Shown one piece after another: positions 45,271 to 53,450 of a stretch of DNA of 64,000 nt. Position 1 is the first letter of the stretch. Every line of letters begins with the position of its first letter. This DNA is from Polyangiaceae bacterium. GTDB taxonomy: Bacteria; Myxococcota_A; Polyangia; Polyangiales; Polyangiaceae. Below the pieces are notes generated by a model. The model searched no databases and was not told the DNA's origin. It saw only the letters and a list, made by a program, of their open reading frames with translations. The stretch covers positions 62,001 through 126,000 of the forward strand of contig JAHBVX010000009.1 in assembly GCA_019637295.1 (NCBI GenBank), in the 5' to 3' direction. Both the position numbers and the translations under genes were made by a program.

Positions 45271-45992
45271 ACGTCCTCGCCGAGGTACGCCGCGCGAATG
45301 CGCGGATCCTGCTTGAGCTCTGCACAGGTTCCGCTCAGGACGATCTCGCCCGTCACGAGCACGTAGGCGCGTTCGGCGGTCTGAAGCGCCAGGCGCGTGT
45401 TCTGCTCCACCAGCAGGATCGGTGGTCCGTGCTTGGCCACCGCCGTGATCGCAGCGAAGACCTCCTGCACGATCCTCGGGGCCAGGCCGAGGCTCGGTTC
45501 GTCGAGCAGCAGCAGCTTTGGCTCCGCCATGATGCCGCGGGCGATGGCGAGCATTTGCTGCTCGCCTCCGGAGAGCGTCCCGCCCTCCTGACTCATGCGC
45601 TCACCCAGGCGAGGAAACAGCGCGACGCACCGCTCCAGGTTCTGCTGCTGACGTGCCGGGTCCCGCTTCAGAAAGCCGCCCAGCAGCAGGTTGTCTCGCA
45701 CCGTCAGGTTGGTGAAGATCGCGCGCCCCTCGGGCACCAGCGCCACGCCTCGCGCCACGATCTGGTGGGTCTTCTCGCCGCGGATGTCGCGGCCGAACAC
45801 CGAGACCACTCCGCCGGCCAGGGGTACGAGCCCAACGATGCTCTTCAGGGTGCTGCTCTTGCCGGCTCCGTTCGCGCCGATCAAGGTCACGATCTCCCCT
45901 TGTCGCACCTCCAGCGAGATGCCCTTGACCGCCGCGATGCCGCCGTAGTTGACGCGCACGTCCGTCAGCGAGAGTACCGGCGCGTCGCTCAT
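45261..45992 (-). CDS. livF: Branched-chain amino acid ABC transporter ATP-binding protein LivF
   Basis: 243 aa. Walker A GANGAGKSS (about 38-46), signature LSGGEQQMLAIARG, Walker B LLLLDEPSLGLA and the His switch. The phrases VRQGEIVTLIGANGAGK and ALVPEGRAIFTNLTVRDNLLLG are LivF hallmarks. Last gene of the livKHMGF operon; the start codon overlaps the livG stop by four bases (ATGA). Its 3' end runs 10 bp into the oppositely oriented radical SAM gene, so there is no intrinsic terminator between them. Confidence 0.96.
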   Translation of the reverse strand: MSDAPVLSLTDVRVNYGGIAAVKGISLEVRQGEIVTLIGANGAGKSSTLKSIVGLVPLAGGVVSVFGRDIRGEKTHQIVARGVALVPEGRAIFTNLTVRDNLLLGGFLKRDPARQQQNLERCVALFPRLGERMSQEGGTLSGGEQQMLAIARGIMAEPKLLLLDEPSLGLAPRIVQEVFAAITAVAKHGPPILLVEQNTRLALQTAERAYVLVTGEIVLSGTCAELKQDPRIRAAYLGEDVHT

Positions 45993-46825
45993 GCGTCCGG
46001 CTCCTCGGGCCGCTCGTGGCTGGGCCGACTGACCGCCTCGTAGTCCTTCACGGCCTGCGCCTCGCTCTCTTCGCCCAGGTAGGCCGCGAGCACCTTGGGA
46101 TGCTCCCGGATTTGCTCCGGTGGACCTTCCGCGATGGTCTCGCCATGATCCACCACGTGGATCTGCTCGCAGACACTCATCACCACGCTCATGTTGTGCT
46201 CCACCAACACGACCGTGAGCCCGAGCTCGTCTCGCAAGAACCGGATCTGCTCCACCAGCGCCCGTGCCTCTTGGCTGTTCATGCCGGCCGCCGGCTCGTC
46301 CAGCAGCAGGAGCTTGGGCGACAACATCAACGCACGTGCGATCTCCAAGCGCCGTTGCGAGCCGTACGGCAGGCTCGCCGCAGGCTCCCCGGCGAGCTCG
46401 CGTAGCTTGAAGATGTCCAGTAGCTCCGCGGCCCGACGCGAGAACTCTCGCTCGTCGTCGTGGTAGCGACGGTTGCGCACGATGGCAGACAAGAGCCCGG
46501 CCTTGTGGATGCGAAAGCCCGCGACCATCACGTTCTGCTCCACGGTCATGGAGCGAAACAGGCGAATGTTCTGGAACGTTCGCGCGATGCCGCGCGCCGC
46601 AACCTTGGCCGGCAGCCAGCCGCTGATGTCTTCGCCGTCGAAGGTCACTCGGCCTCCGTCGGGTCGGTACACGCCCGTCACGACGTTGAAGATGGTGGTC
46701 TTGCCTGCGCCGTTGGGTCCAATCAACCCGAAGATCTGGCCGGGCTCGACGGCCAGGGAGACGCCACCGATGGCGCGCAGTCCGCCGAACACCTTCTCCA
46801 CGGCCGAGAGCGCGAGCAGCGTCAT
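45989..46825 (-). CDS. livG: Branched-chain amino acid ABC transporter ATP-binding protein LivG
   Basis: 278 aa from the ATG at 46825, which overlaps the livM stop (ATGA). Walker A GPNGAGKTT, signature LPYGSQRRLEIARAL, Walker B LLLLDEPAAGMN. The long insertion after Walker A (FDGEDISGWLPAKVAARGIARTFQNIRLF) and the LVEHNMSVVM end are typical of LivG. It works as the partner ATPase of LivF on the cytoplasmic face of the LivHM channel. The C terminus extends about 20 charged residues beyond the usual end. Confidence 0.96.
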   Translation of the reverse strand: MTLLALSAVEKVFGGLRAIGGVSLAVEPGQIFGLIGPNGAGKTTIFNVVTGVYRPDGGRVTFDGEDISGWLPAKVAARGIARTFQNIRLFRSMTVEQNVMVAGFRIHKAGLLSAIVRNRRYHDDEREFSRRAAELLDIFKLRELAGEPAASLPYGSQRRLEIARALMLSPKLLLLDEPAAGMNSQEARALVEQIRFLRDELGLTVVLVEHNMSVVMSVCEQIHVVDHGETIAEGPPEQIREHPKVLAAYLGEESEAQAVKDYEAVSRPSHERPEEPDA

Positions 46826-47820
46826 GGCTTCGAGGGCGCCTTCTTGCGCGCGAACATCGCGAGCGAGAGCTCTCGAGTCCCGAGCAACCCTTGGGGCCTC
46901 ACGATCATGATCACGACCAATAGCAGGGCGTACAGGATCAGGCGCCACTCCTGCAGATCCCTCATCAGCTCCAGCGTGACGGCCAGGAAGATGCCGCCGA
47001 TGATGGCCCCGGTGATCGAGCCGAGGCCGCCAATGATGATCATTACGATCATGTCGATCGACTTCTCGAACTTGAAATCCTCCGGTCGGATCCCGCTCTG
47101 CATGTGGGCGAACAGGCCGCCAGCAATGCCCGCGGTGGCGGCGCTGATGCTGAAGGCGGTGACCTTCAGGCGAGTGGTGGGCGTGGCCATCGCCTCGGCG
47201 GCGATTTCGTCTTCACGGATCGCGGTGAGCGAGCGGCCGGTCTGCGAGAACGTGATGTTGCGAATCACCAGCACGATCACCACCACCCACAGGTACACCC
47301 AGAAGAAGCTCGTGTAGGGCGGAAGCCCCGACGGGTCGTTGCCGAAGTACCCAGTGGCAGCCCCGAGGGCCTGGGTGTTGTTGAACAAGAGCCGAATGAT
47401 CTCGCCGAAGCCCAGGGTCACGATCGCCAGGTAATCGCCCTTCAGGCGCAAGCTCGGGATGCCCACCAACAGGCCCGCCACGCCAGCCATGACCGCACCT
47501 GCGAGCAGCGCGAGGTTGAACGTCACCGCCTCCGAGAGCGCCCCGGCTCCTGCGAGCCCCGAGAGCGCCGGCGCGAGCTGGACCCCGGTGAAGGCCGCGG
47601 TGTACGCGCCGATGGCCATGAACCCGGCGTGCCCGATCGAGAACTGCCCCGTGGTGCCATTGATCAAGCCCAACCCCACCGCCAAGATCACGTTGATGCC
47701 GGCGATCAGCACGATGCGCTGCACGTACTCGATCATCGTGGCCTCGACGCCAGCGCCGATGCCGTAGATGCCGGCGACCACCGCGGTGGACACGGCCACG
47801 CGGACGAGCCAGCGCGTCAC
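46822..47820 (-). CDS. livM: Branched-chain amino acid ABC transporter permease LivM
   Basis: 332 aa with about eight transmembrane helices. Diagnostic phrases are ALGLGLINGTTGQFSIGHAGFM (conserved GxxSxGHA motif), SLRLKGDYLAIVTLGFGEIIR (coupling helix that contacts the ATPases) and IIIGGLGSITGAIIGG. This is the second membrane subunit, pairing with LivH. Start and stop overlap both neighbours by four bases, as expected for stoichiometric expression. Confidence 0.96.
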   Translation of the reverse strand: MTRWLVRVAVSTAVVAGIYGIGAGVEATMIEYVQRIVLIAGINVILAVGLGLINGTTGQFSIGHAGFMAIGAYTAAFTGVQLAPALSGLAGAGALSEAVTFNLALLAGAVMAGVAGLLVGIPSLRLKGDYLAIVTLGFGEIIRLLFNNTQALGAATGYFGNDPSGLPPYTSFFWVYLWVVVIVLVIRNITFSQTGRSLTAIREDEIAAEAMATPTTRLKVTAFSISAATAGIAGGLFAHMQSGIRPEDFKFEKSIDMIVMIIIGGLGSITGAIIGGIFLAVTLELMRDLQEWRLILYALLLVVIMIVRPQGLLGTRELSLAMFARKKAPSKP

Positions 47821-48734
47821 ACCTTCTCCTGTCGTACGACGCCCAGGATCCCCTCCGGACGCAGGATCAGGATCACGATCAGGATCAGGAACGTGATGGC
47901 GTCTCGGTAGTCCGGGCTGATGTAGCCCGCCACCAGCTGCTCGGACAGCCCGATCAAGAGGCCACCCAAGGCGGCCCCGGGGATGTTGCCGATGCCGCCG
48001 AGCACCGCGGCGACGAAGGCCTTCAGCCCGGTCAGGGTGCCCATGGTGGGGTTGATGGTGATCTGGTCGAGGCCGAACAAGATGCCCCCGGCGGCGGCCA
48101 GGGCCGAGCCGATGGCGAAGGTCTTGCCGATCGTGCGATCCGGATCGATGCCCATCAGTCGCGCGGCGTCCAGGTTCATCGAGACGGCACGCATGGCGCG
48201 CCCCGTCCAGGTTCGATTCACCAGGAACCAGAGGCCTACCATCAGCGCCATCGCGACGGCGAAGATGGTCAGCTTGATGTTGGTGACGATCACGCCACCG
48301 AAGTCGAACCGGACCTCGCGCAGGATCGGCGGATAGCGCCGCGGGTTGGGCGTGAAGATCAACATGCCCAAGTTCTGCAGGAGCAGGCTCATGCCAATGG
48401 CCGTGATCAGCGGCGTGAGGCGCGGGGCGTTGCGCAGCGGCCGGTACGCGAGCCGCTCGATGGTCATGCCCAGCGTGGCCGAGACCAACATAGCGACGAT
48501 GAGCACGACCAGCGCGAGGTACAGCGGAAAGCTCTGCCCGCTCTGGTCCAGAGCATCGATGCCCAGGAACGTGGCGGCGTAGAAGCCCGAGTACGCGCCG
48601 ACCATGAACACCTCGCTGTGCGCGAAGTTGATCAACTTGAGCACGCCGTACACCATCGTGTACCCCAGCGCGATCAGCGCGTAGATCGAGCCGAGCGAGA
48701 GTCCGTTGATGACCTGCTGGATGAACTGGCTCAC
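47817..48734 (-). CDS. livH: Branched-chain amino acid ABC transporter permease LivH
   Basis: 305 aa with about eight hydrophobic helices. Family motifs: GLSLGSIYALIALGYTMVYG at the N terminus, NFAHSEVFMVGAY, the coupling sequence ERLAYRPLRNAPRLTPLI and AAVLGGIGNIPGAALGG. First membrane subunit of the transporter. The gene begins 17 bp after the binding-protein gene, so all five genes form one operon. No regulator is located next to it. Confidence 0.96.
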   Translation of the reverse strand: MSQFIQQVINGLSLGSIYALIALGYTMVYGVLKLINFAHSEVFMVGAYSGFYAATFLGIDALDQSGQSFPLYLALVVLIVAMLVSATLGMTIERLAYRPLRNAPRLTPLITAIGMSLLLQNLGMLIFTPNPRRYPPILREVRFDFGGVIVTNIKLTIFAVAMALMVGLWFLVNRTWTGRAMRAVSMNLDAARLMGIDPDRTIGKTFAIGSALAAAGGILFGLDQITINPTMGTLTGLKAFVAAVLGGIGNIPGAALGGLLIGLSEQLVAGYISPDYRDAITFLILIVILILRPEGILGVVRQEKV

Positions 48735-48751
48735 GAGCGTCTTCGGAAGCG

Positions 48752-49891
48752 TCAGGGATTCACGGTCGCCGCATACTTCGCCCGTCCGTCCTTGATCTCG
48801 AGAACGACGGCGCTCTTCTCCGGATTGCGGGCGGAGTCGATCGTGATCGAGCCCGTCACACCCTCGAAGTCCTTGGTCGCGGCGAGCGCGTCGCGCAGCG
48901 CGTCGCCGTCCGTCTTGCCGGCGCGCTTGATGGCGTCGAGCAGCACGGCGGCCGCGTCGTAGCCGAGGGCGCCGAGGCCCGTGGGCTCCGCCCCGTGCTT
49001 GGCCTTGAAATCTGCGACGAACTTCTTGGCTTTGGGCGTCGCGGCGTCCGGCGCGAAGTGGTTGCTGTAATACGAGCCGTTCAGCGCGTCCCCGCCGATC
49101 TTGAACAGGTCGGGGGCGTCCCAGCCGTCGCCGCCGAGCAGGGGAAGCTTGACGTCGAGGCGTTGCGCGGTGCGCGCGATGGCCCCGACCTCGGCGTAGT
49201 AGCCGGGCACGAAGATCGCCTGGGCATCACTGTTCTTGATGGCGGTGACTTGCGCCGAGAAGTCCGTATCCCCCTGACCGTAGGACTGCTCCATGACGAT
49301 CTTGCCGCCGAGCGCGCTGAAGGAGCCCTTGAACGCCTCCGCCAGCCCGATGGAGTAGTCGTTCTTCACGTCCTTCAGGATGGCGACGCGCTCGAGCTTC
49401 AGGTTCTCCCGGGCGAACTTGGCCATGACCTTGCCTTGGAAGGGATCGAGGAAGCACACACGGAAGATGTGATCGCCGACCTCGGTCACCTTCGGGTTCG
49501 TGGACGAGGGCGTGACCATGGGCACCTTGCGTCGCTGAGCAACCCGCCCGCCGGAGAGCGAGAGGCTGGAAGCGACCTCGCCCAGCAGCGCGACGCTCTT
49601 CTCCACGTCGATCAGGCGGGTGACGGCGTTGGCTGCCTCGGCGGAGTCGCCGCGGGTGTCGAGGGTCACCACCTTGACCTGCTTGCCGAGCACCCCACCG
49701 CCGGCGTTGACCTCGTCTACCGCCATGCGAATGGCCTTGTCCGTGTCTTGGCCGTAGTGCGCGGTGTTCCCGGACATGGAGGCGTAGTGACCGATGACGA
49801 TCTCGTCGCTCTTTCCCTTCTTGCAGGAGGAGACTCCGCTCAAGGCGAGGAGCGCGGCGATAGCCAGCCAGCTTCGGCGATTGGTGCGCAT
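48752..49891 (-). CDS. livK: Branched-chain amino acid ABC transporter substrate-binding lipoprotein
   Basis: 379 aa from the ATG at 49891; ATG 49903 is an alternative start. The lipobox is VSSC (Cys23), so the protein is lipid-anchored, unlike the free periplasmic LivJ/LivK of E. coli. It has the two-lobed periplasmic binding fold type I: EIVIGHYASMSGNTAHYG, AVDEVNAGGGVLGKQVKVV, VPMVTPSSTNPKVTEVG and GYYAEVGAIARTAQRL. It delivers Leu/Ile/Val or a related compound to LivHM; the exact ligand cannot be read from sequence. Promoter elements must lie in the 114-bp gap to the divergent nucleotidyltransferase gene. Confidence 0.95.
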   Translation of the reverse strand: MRTNRRSWLAIAALLALSGVSSCKKGKSDEIVIGHYASMSGNTAHYGQDTDKAIRMAVDEVNAGGGVLGKQVKVVTLDTRGDSAEAANAVTRLIDVEKSVALLGEVASSLSLSGGRVAQRRKVPMVTPSSTNPKVTEVGDHIFRVCFLDPFQGKVMAKFARENLKLERVAILKDVKNDYSIGLAEAFKGSFSALGGKIVMEQSYGQGDTDFSAQVTAIKNSDAQAIFVPGYYAEVGAIARTAQRLDVKLPLLGGDGWDAPDLFKIGGDALNGSYYSNHFAPDAATPKAKKFVADFKAKHGAEPTGLGALGYDAAAVLLDAIKRAGKTDGDALRDALAATKDFEGVTGSITIDSARNPEKSAVVLEIKDGRAKYAATVNP

Positions 49892-50017
49892 GAACCCTCT
49901 CATTTTCTGCGCGAACCTTACCTGGGGCCGCCTCGCGTCCGCAATCAAAGTCGTCGCTCGCGCCCCCCCTTGACGGCGCGCTGCGGCGCGGACCGGTGTA
50001 GGCTTCGCCAATCGGCG

Positions 50018-50722
50018 ATGCTGGGCGTCATTTTGGCTGGCGGGCAAGGGCAGCGGCTCAGACCGCTGACGTTGGGCGTCAACAAGCACCTGTTGCCCGT
50101 GGGCGACCGACCGATGGTCGCTCACCCGCTCGGCAGGTTGGTGGAGGCAGGGCTCGACGAGGTCGTCGTGGTCAGCAGCGCCGAGGGCGTAGCTGCGCTC
50201 GCGGCGGCCCTGGGCAGCGGCCATCGCTACGGGGCTCGCGTCAGCTTCGTGGTGCAGGACGAGCCGCTCGGCGTCGCAGACGCCCTCGGCGCGGCGCTGC
50301 CTTGGATCGCTGGTCGCGCCGTGTGCGTCATTCTTGGCGACAACGTGTTCGACTCGTCGCTGCGTGAGCACGCCCTCGCTCACCAACGGGTGGGCGGTGC
50401 GCTCGTGCTGCTCCACGAGGTGCAGGACCCGGAGCGCTACGGAGTCGCGCGCATCGAGGGCGAGCGAGTGTTGGAGATCAGCGAGAAGCCCGCGCGCCCC
50501 CCGTCCAACCTGGCGGTGACGGGCGTCTACTTCTACGATCACTCGTTGGCCGAGCGCATGGCGGGGCTCGAGCCGTCCGCTCGCGGGGAGCTGGAGATCA
50601 CCGACGTCAACCTCGCCTACCTGCGTGCCGGACTCCTCCATCACCGGCGGCTCGAAGGTCGCTGGGTCGATGCCGGGACGCTCGACGCCTACCGTCGCGC
50701 GAATCAGACGTTCCCCGCATGA
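50018..50722 (+). CDS. Sugar-1-phosphate nucleotidyltransferase, RmlA-like
   Basis: 234 aa from the ATG at 50018. The N-terminal signature GVILAGGQGQRLRPLT with KHLLPVGDRPM binds the nucleotide. VCVILGDNVF supplies the metal-binding Asp, and EKPARPPSNLAVTGVYFYD and EITDVNLAYLR are sugar-binding strands typical of glucose-1-phosphate thymidylyltransferases. It is shorter than RmlA (about 290 aa) because the C-terminal helical tail is absent, so another NTP may be used. Its stop overlaps the next ATG (ATGA). It begins the second polysaccharide cluster. Confidence 0.9.
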   Translation: MLGVILAGGQGQRLRPLTLGVNKHLLPVGDRPMVAHPLGRLVEAGLDEVVVVSSAEGVAALAAALGSGHRYGARVSFVVQDEPLGVADALGAALPWIAGRAVCVILGDNVFDSSLREHALAHQRVGGALVLLHEVQDPERYGVARIEGERVLEISEKPARPPSNLAVTGVYFYDHSLAERMAGLEPSARGELEITDVNLAYLRAGLLHHRRLEGRWVDAGTLDAYRRANQTFPA

Positions 50723-51705
50723 CGACTCGCGTCTTGGTCACCGGGGCAGCCGGATTCATCGGCGAGCATCTGCTCGCTCGGCTCACCGCCGCGGGCTTCG
50801 AGGTGCACGCCTTCGCGCACAGGACTCGCCCGCGGACCGAGGTCGCTCGGGTACTGCAGGGGGATGTGCGGGACGAGGCGGCGCTGCGCGCCGCGCTGCA
50901 GGGCGTGGAGGCGGTGGTCCATGCGGCGGCGCTGCTCGACCCCATCACCGACCAGCGCGCCGCCAGCGAGGTGAACTTCCGCGCCAGCGAGGAGCTCGCT
51001 CGGCTCGCGAGCGAGGCCAAGGTCGGCACCTTCCTGTTCCTGAGCAGCATCGCGGCCCTTGGGTTTCGCTCGAAGGCTGGGCTCGTCCGGACCGACGCGA
51101 CCTGCGCGCCCACCACCCTCTACGGAAAGAGCAAGCGCGACGCCGAGGCAGCGCTTCTCGCCGCGAGCTGGGCGATGCGCACGATCGTGGTGCGACCGCC
51201 CACCGTGTACGGCCCAGGCGAGCGACGCAACTTCTTGGCCCTGGTGCGCGCCGTGGACTCGGGGCGCATGTTCATCCCGGGTGCCGGCAGCAACCGCATG
51301 AGCACCTGCCACGTCGACAACCTGACTCACTGCATCGAGCGACTGCTCATCGACCGGCGCGCCAAGGGTATTGTCCACGTGGCGGACGAACCAACAGCCA
51401 CTTTCCGCGAACTGGTCACTGCCATCTCGTCCGCGCTTGGTCGTGCCCGTCCTCCCGTCACGCTGCCGCTGCCCCTCGCGGCGGTCGTGGCGGAGGCCAC
51501 TCCCGTGCTGGCGCGGCTGGTGGGCGTCGAGCCTCCGCTCTCGCCAGCGCGACTTCGCACCCTGACGGCGGACTTCGCTCTCGATACGCGCCGAACCCGC
51601 GAGCTGGGCATCTCGGCTCCGGTGACGCTGCAGCAGGGCTTGCGCCAGACCATCGCCTGGTATCGCAGCGCGGGTCTGCTGACGCGGAGCACGAGGCGCG
51701 AATGA
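50719..51705 (+). CDS. NAD-dependent epimerase/3-beta-HSD-like reductase
   Basis: 328 aa. VTGAAGFIGEHLLARL at the N terminus is the NAD-binding loop, FLSSIAALG the catalytic Ser strand, and LYGKSKRDAEAAL holds the Tyr/Lys pair. VVRPPTVYGPGERRNFL and the CHVDNLTHCIERLL segment match the extended SDR sugar-nucleotide and sterol-like reductases. Overlaps of four bases with both neighbours show a tight operon with the nucleotidyltransferase and the TMTC-like protein. The substrate could be a nucleotide sugar. Confidence 0.9.
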   Translation: MTTRVLVTGAAGFIGEHLLARLTAAGFEVHAFAHRTRPRTEVARVLQGDVRDEAALRAALQGVEAVVHAAALLDPITDQRAASEVNFRASEELARLASEAKVGTFLFLSSIAALGFRSKAGLVRTDATCAPTTLYGKSKRDAEAALLAASWAMRTIVVRPPTVYGPGERRNFLALVRAVDSGRMFIPGAGSNRMSTCHVDNLTHCIERLLIDRRAKGIVHVADEPTATFRELVTAISSALGRARPPVTLPLPLAAVVAEATPVLARLVGVEPPLSPARLRTLTADFALDTRRTRELGISAPVTLQQGLRQTIAWYRSAGLLTRSTRRE

Positions 51706-53450
51706 GCCGGCACCGCGTTGGCGGAGCGCCCCGTCGTCGCGAACCCTCGTTGCCGCCTTGGCTGCGAAGCGGCTTCGCGCCCCCGCTCGCGGTGTTCGCG
51801 GTCGCCGTCGTCCCCTTCTTGCGCACGCTGAGCTTCGAGCACACCTACGACGATCACGCACATGTGGTGAGAAACACGTTCTTGCACGAGCCCAGCAACG
51901 TCTGGGCGCTGCTGTCGAGTCGATACCTGGAGCTCGACGTGCCCGACCGAGGGCGTCCGCTGCTGCTGCTCTCGCACTTCCTCGATCGCGCGGTAGGGGG
52001 TGGGGCAGCGTGGGTCGGACATCTGCAGAGCAGCCTGTGGCACGGCGTCGCTGCGCTCCTGGTCTGGCTGCTCGGCCGGAAAATCGGCCTCGGACCGGGG
52101 GCGGCCCTGGCGGCGGCCGTCTTGTTCGGGGTCCACCCCGTGTGCGTCGAGGCGGTGGCAGGCATCAGCAATCGGGAGGACGTGCTCACGACCGTGTTCG
52201 CGCTGCTCGCGCTGCTCGCCGCGCTGGCTGCGCTGGCGCGCCACCCCGCGTTCGCGCTGGCGGCCTCGCTCGCCTACCTGCTGGCGCTCGCCTCGAAGGA
52301 GATGGCGCTCGCGGTTCCGCTGCTGGCGCTGGTGCTCGGCTGTTCATCGCGAGCGCGCCCGCCGGGCTGGCGTCGGGGCGCGGCCGGGCTGGCGCTGGGC
52401 TTCACGCTGGTGACAGCGGGTTTCGGCTGGGCGCAGCTCCGGCTGGGCACTCCGGGGCTGCTGCGAGATGCCGGCAGCGCGCCGCTCCAGCAGGCTCGCG
52501 CAGCGGCGTCGCTGGCGCCCCTCGCCGCGCTCACCGCGGTCTCCCCGTTGCTCCCGCCTCCGCGTAGCCGACAAGTGCACCCTCTGCGCGTCGTGCACGC
52601 CCCCGCCGTGGCGGGGCTGCGCGTGGTGCAGCTGGTCGTGGGCCACCCGACCCGCGTGGAGTACGAGCTCGCACCCCTCGCGTCGTTCTGGGCCGTCGCA
52701 TTGGGCGGAGCGCTCTTGCTGCTGCTGGCCGGAGCTGCCCGCTGGCTCGCGCCCCGCTACCCACCCCTGGGCCTCACCAGCGCGTTCGCTCTGATCGCGA
52801 CGCTGCCGGTGTCGCTGCCGTCGTTGCTCATCAACCCGGTGGCGGACCGCTTCCTGTACCTGCCGGCGGTTGGCGCGTCCTGGACCCTGGCGCTGCTGTT
52901 CTCGAGGGTGCTGCCGGGCATCCTGCGCCGACCCGTTGCCGACGTCGGCTTGCCGCTCCTCTTGCTCTGGACTTCGAGCTTCCTCGCGCTCTCTGCTCGC
53001 GCTACGGGGCGGTGGCGCGATGACGTCGAGCTCTTTTCCCACGCCACCCTCACGGCGCCTCGCTCTGCTCGCGCACACCAGAATCTCGGAGCCGCGTTGA
53101 TGGAGCGCGGTCGCGGACCCGAGGCAGAAGCGGCACTGTTCGCCGCCGTCGAGCTCGATGCGTCGCTGCTCTCGGCCCACTACAACCTGGGCCTGCTCGC
53201 GGAGCGCAGCGAGCGCGTGTCGCTCGCCATCGACCGCTATGGGGAGGCGCTCGTTCGCCCGACGGTGCGCGGCGAACTCGGGCTGCGCGAGCGCACCGTC
53301 GAGCGCCTCGGGCTCCTGCTGCTCCGCACCCGACGCTTTCGTGACCTCGACGCGCTGATCGAGCGAGAGCGGGAGGTGCTTCCAGACTCCCGAGTGCTCG
53401 ACGAGCTCGCTCGCCGCCTGGCTCAGACTCGCCCGCGGAGCGTGCCGTGA
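51702..53450 (+). CDS. TMTC-like membrane protein with TPR tail
   Basis: 582 aa from the ATG at 51702 (ATGA overlap with the epimerase stop). Conserved luminal/periplasmic Asp residues are in FEHTYDDHAHVVRN, and GISNREDVLTTVF and LASKEMALAVPL follow, as in TMTC/DUF1736 O-mannosyltransferase-like proteins. About ten hydrophobic helices are followed by a C-terminal TPR-like region (RAHQNLGAALMERGRGPEAEAAL, then SAHYNLGLLAERSERVSLAI). The segment at about residues 285-310 (LLPPPRSRQVHPLRVVHAPA) is not membrane-like and may be a compensated frameshift. It probably transfers a sugar from a lipid carrier. Confidence 0.82.
   Translation: MSRHRVGGAPRRREPSLPPWLRSGFAPPLAVFAVAVVPFLRTLSFEHTYDDHAHVVRNTFLHEPSNVWALLSSRYLELDVPDRGRPLLLLSHFLDRAVGGGAAWVGHLQSSLWHGVAALLVWLLGRKIGLGPGAALAAAVLFGVHPVCVEAVAGISNREDVLTTVFALLALLAALAALARHPAFALAASLAYLLALASKEMALAVPLLALVLGCSSRARPPGWRRGAAGLALGFTLVTAGFGWAQLRLGTPGLLRDAGSAPLQQARAAASLAPLAALTAVSPLLPPPRSRQVHPLRVVHAPAVAGLRVVQLVVGHPTRVEYELAPLASFWAVALGGALLLLLAGAARWLAPRYPPLGLTSAFALIATLPVSLPSLLINPVADRFLYLPAVGASWTLALLFSRVLPGILRRPVADVGLPLLLLWTSSFLALSARATGRWRDDVELFSHATLTAPRSARAHQNLGAALMERGRGPEAEAALFAAVELDASLLSAHYNLGLLAERSERVSLAIDRYGEALVRPTVRGELGLRERTVERLGLLLLRTRRFRDLDALIEREREVLPDSRVLDELARRLAQTRPRSVP

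Noticed and set aside
49970-50004. TTGACG with downstream TAGGCT as promoter of the nucleotidyltransferase
   Set aside because: The spacer of 23 bp is too long for a standard sigma-70 promoter, and both elements are weak in this base composition.
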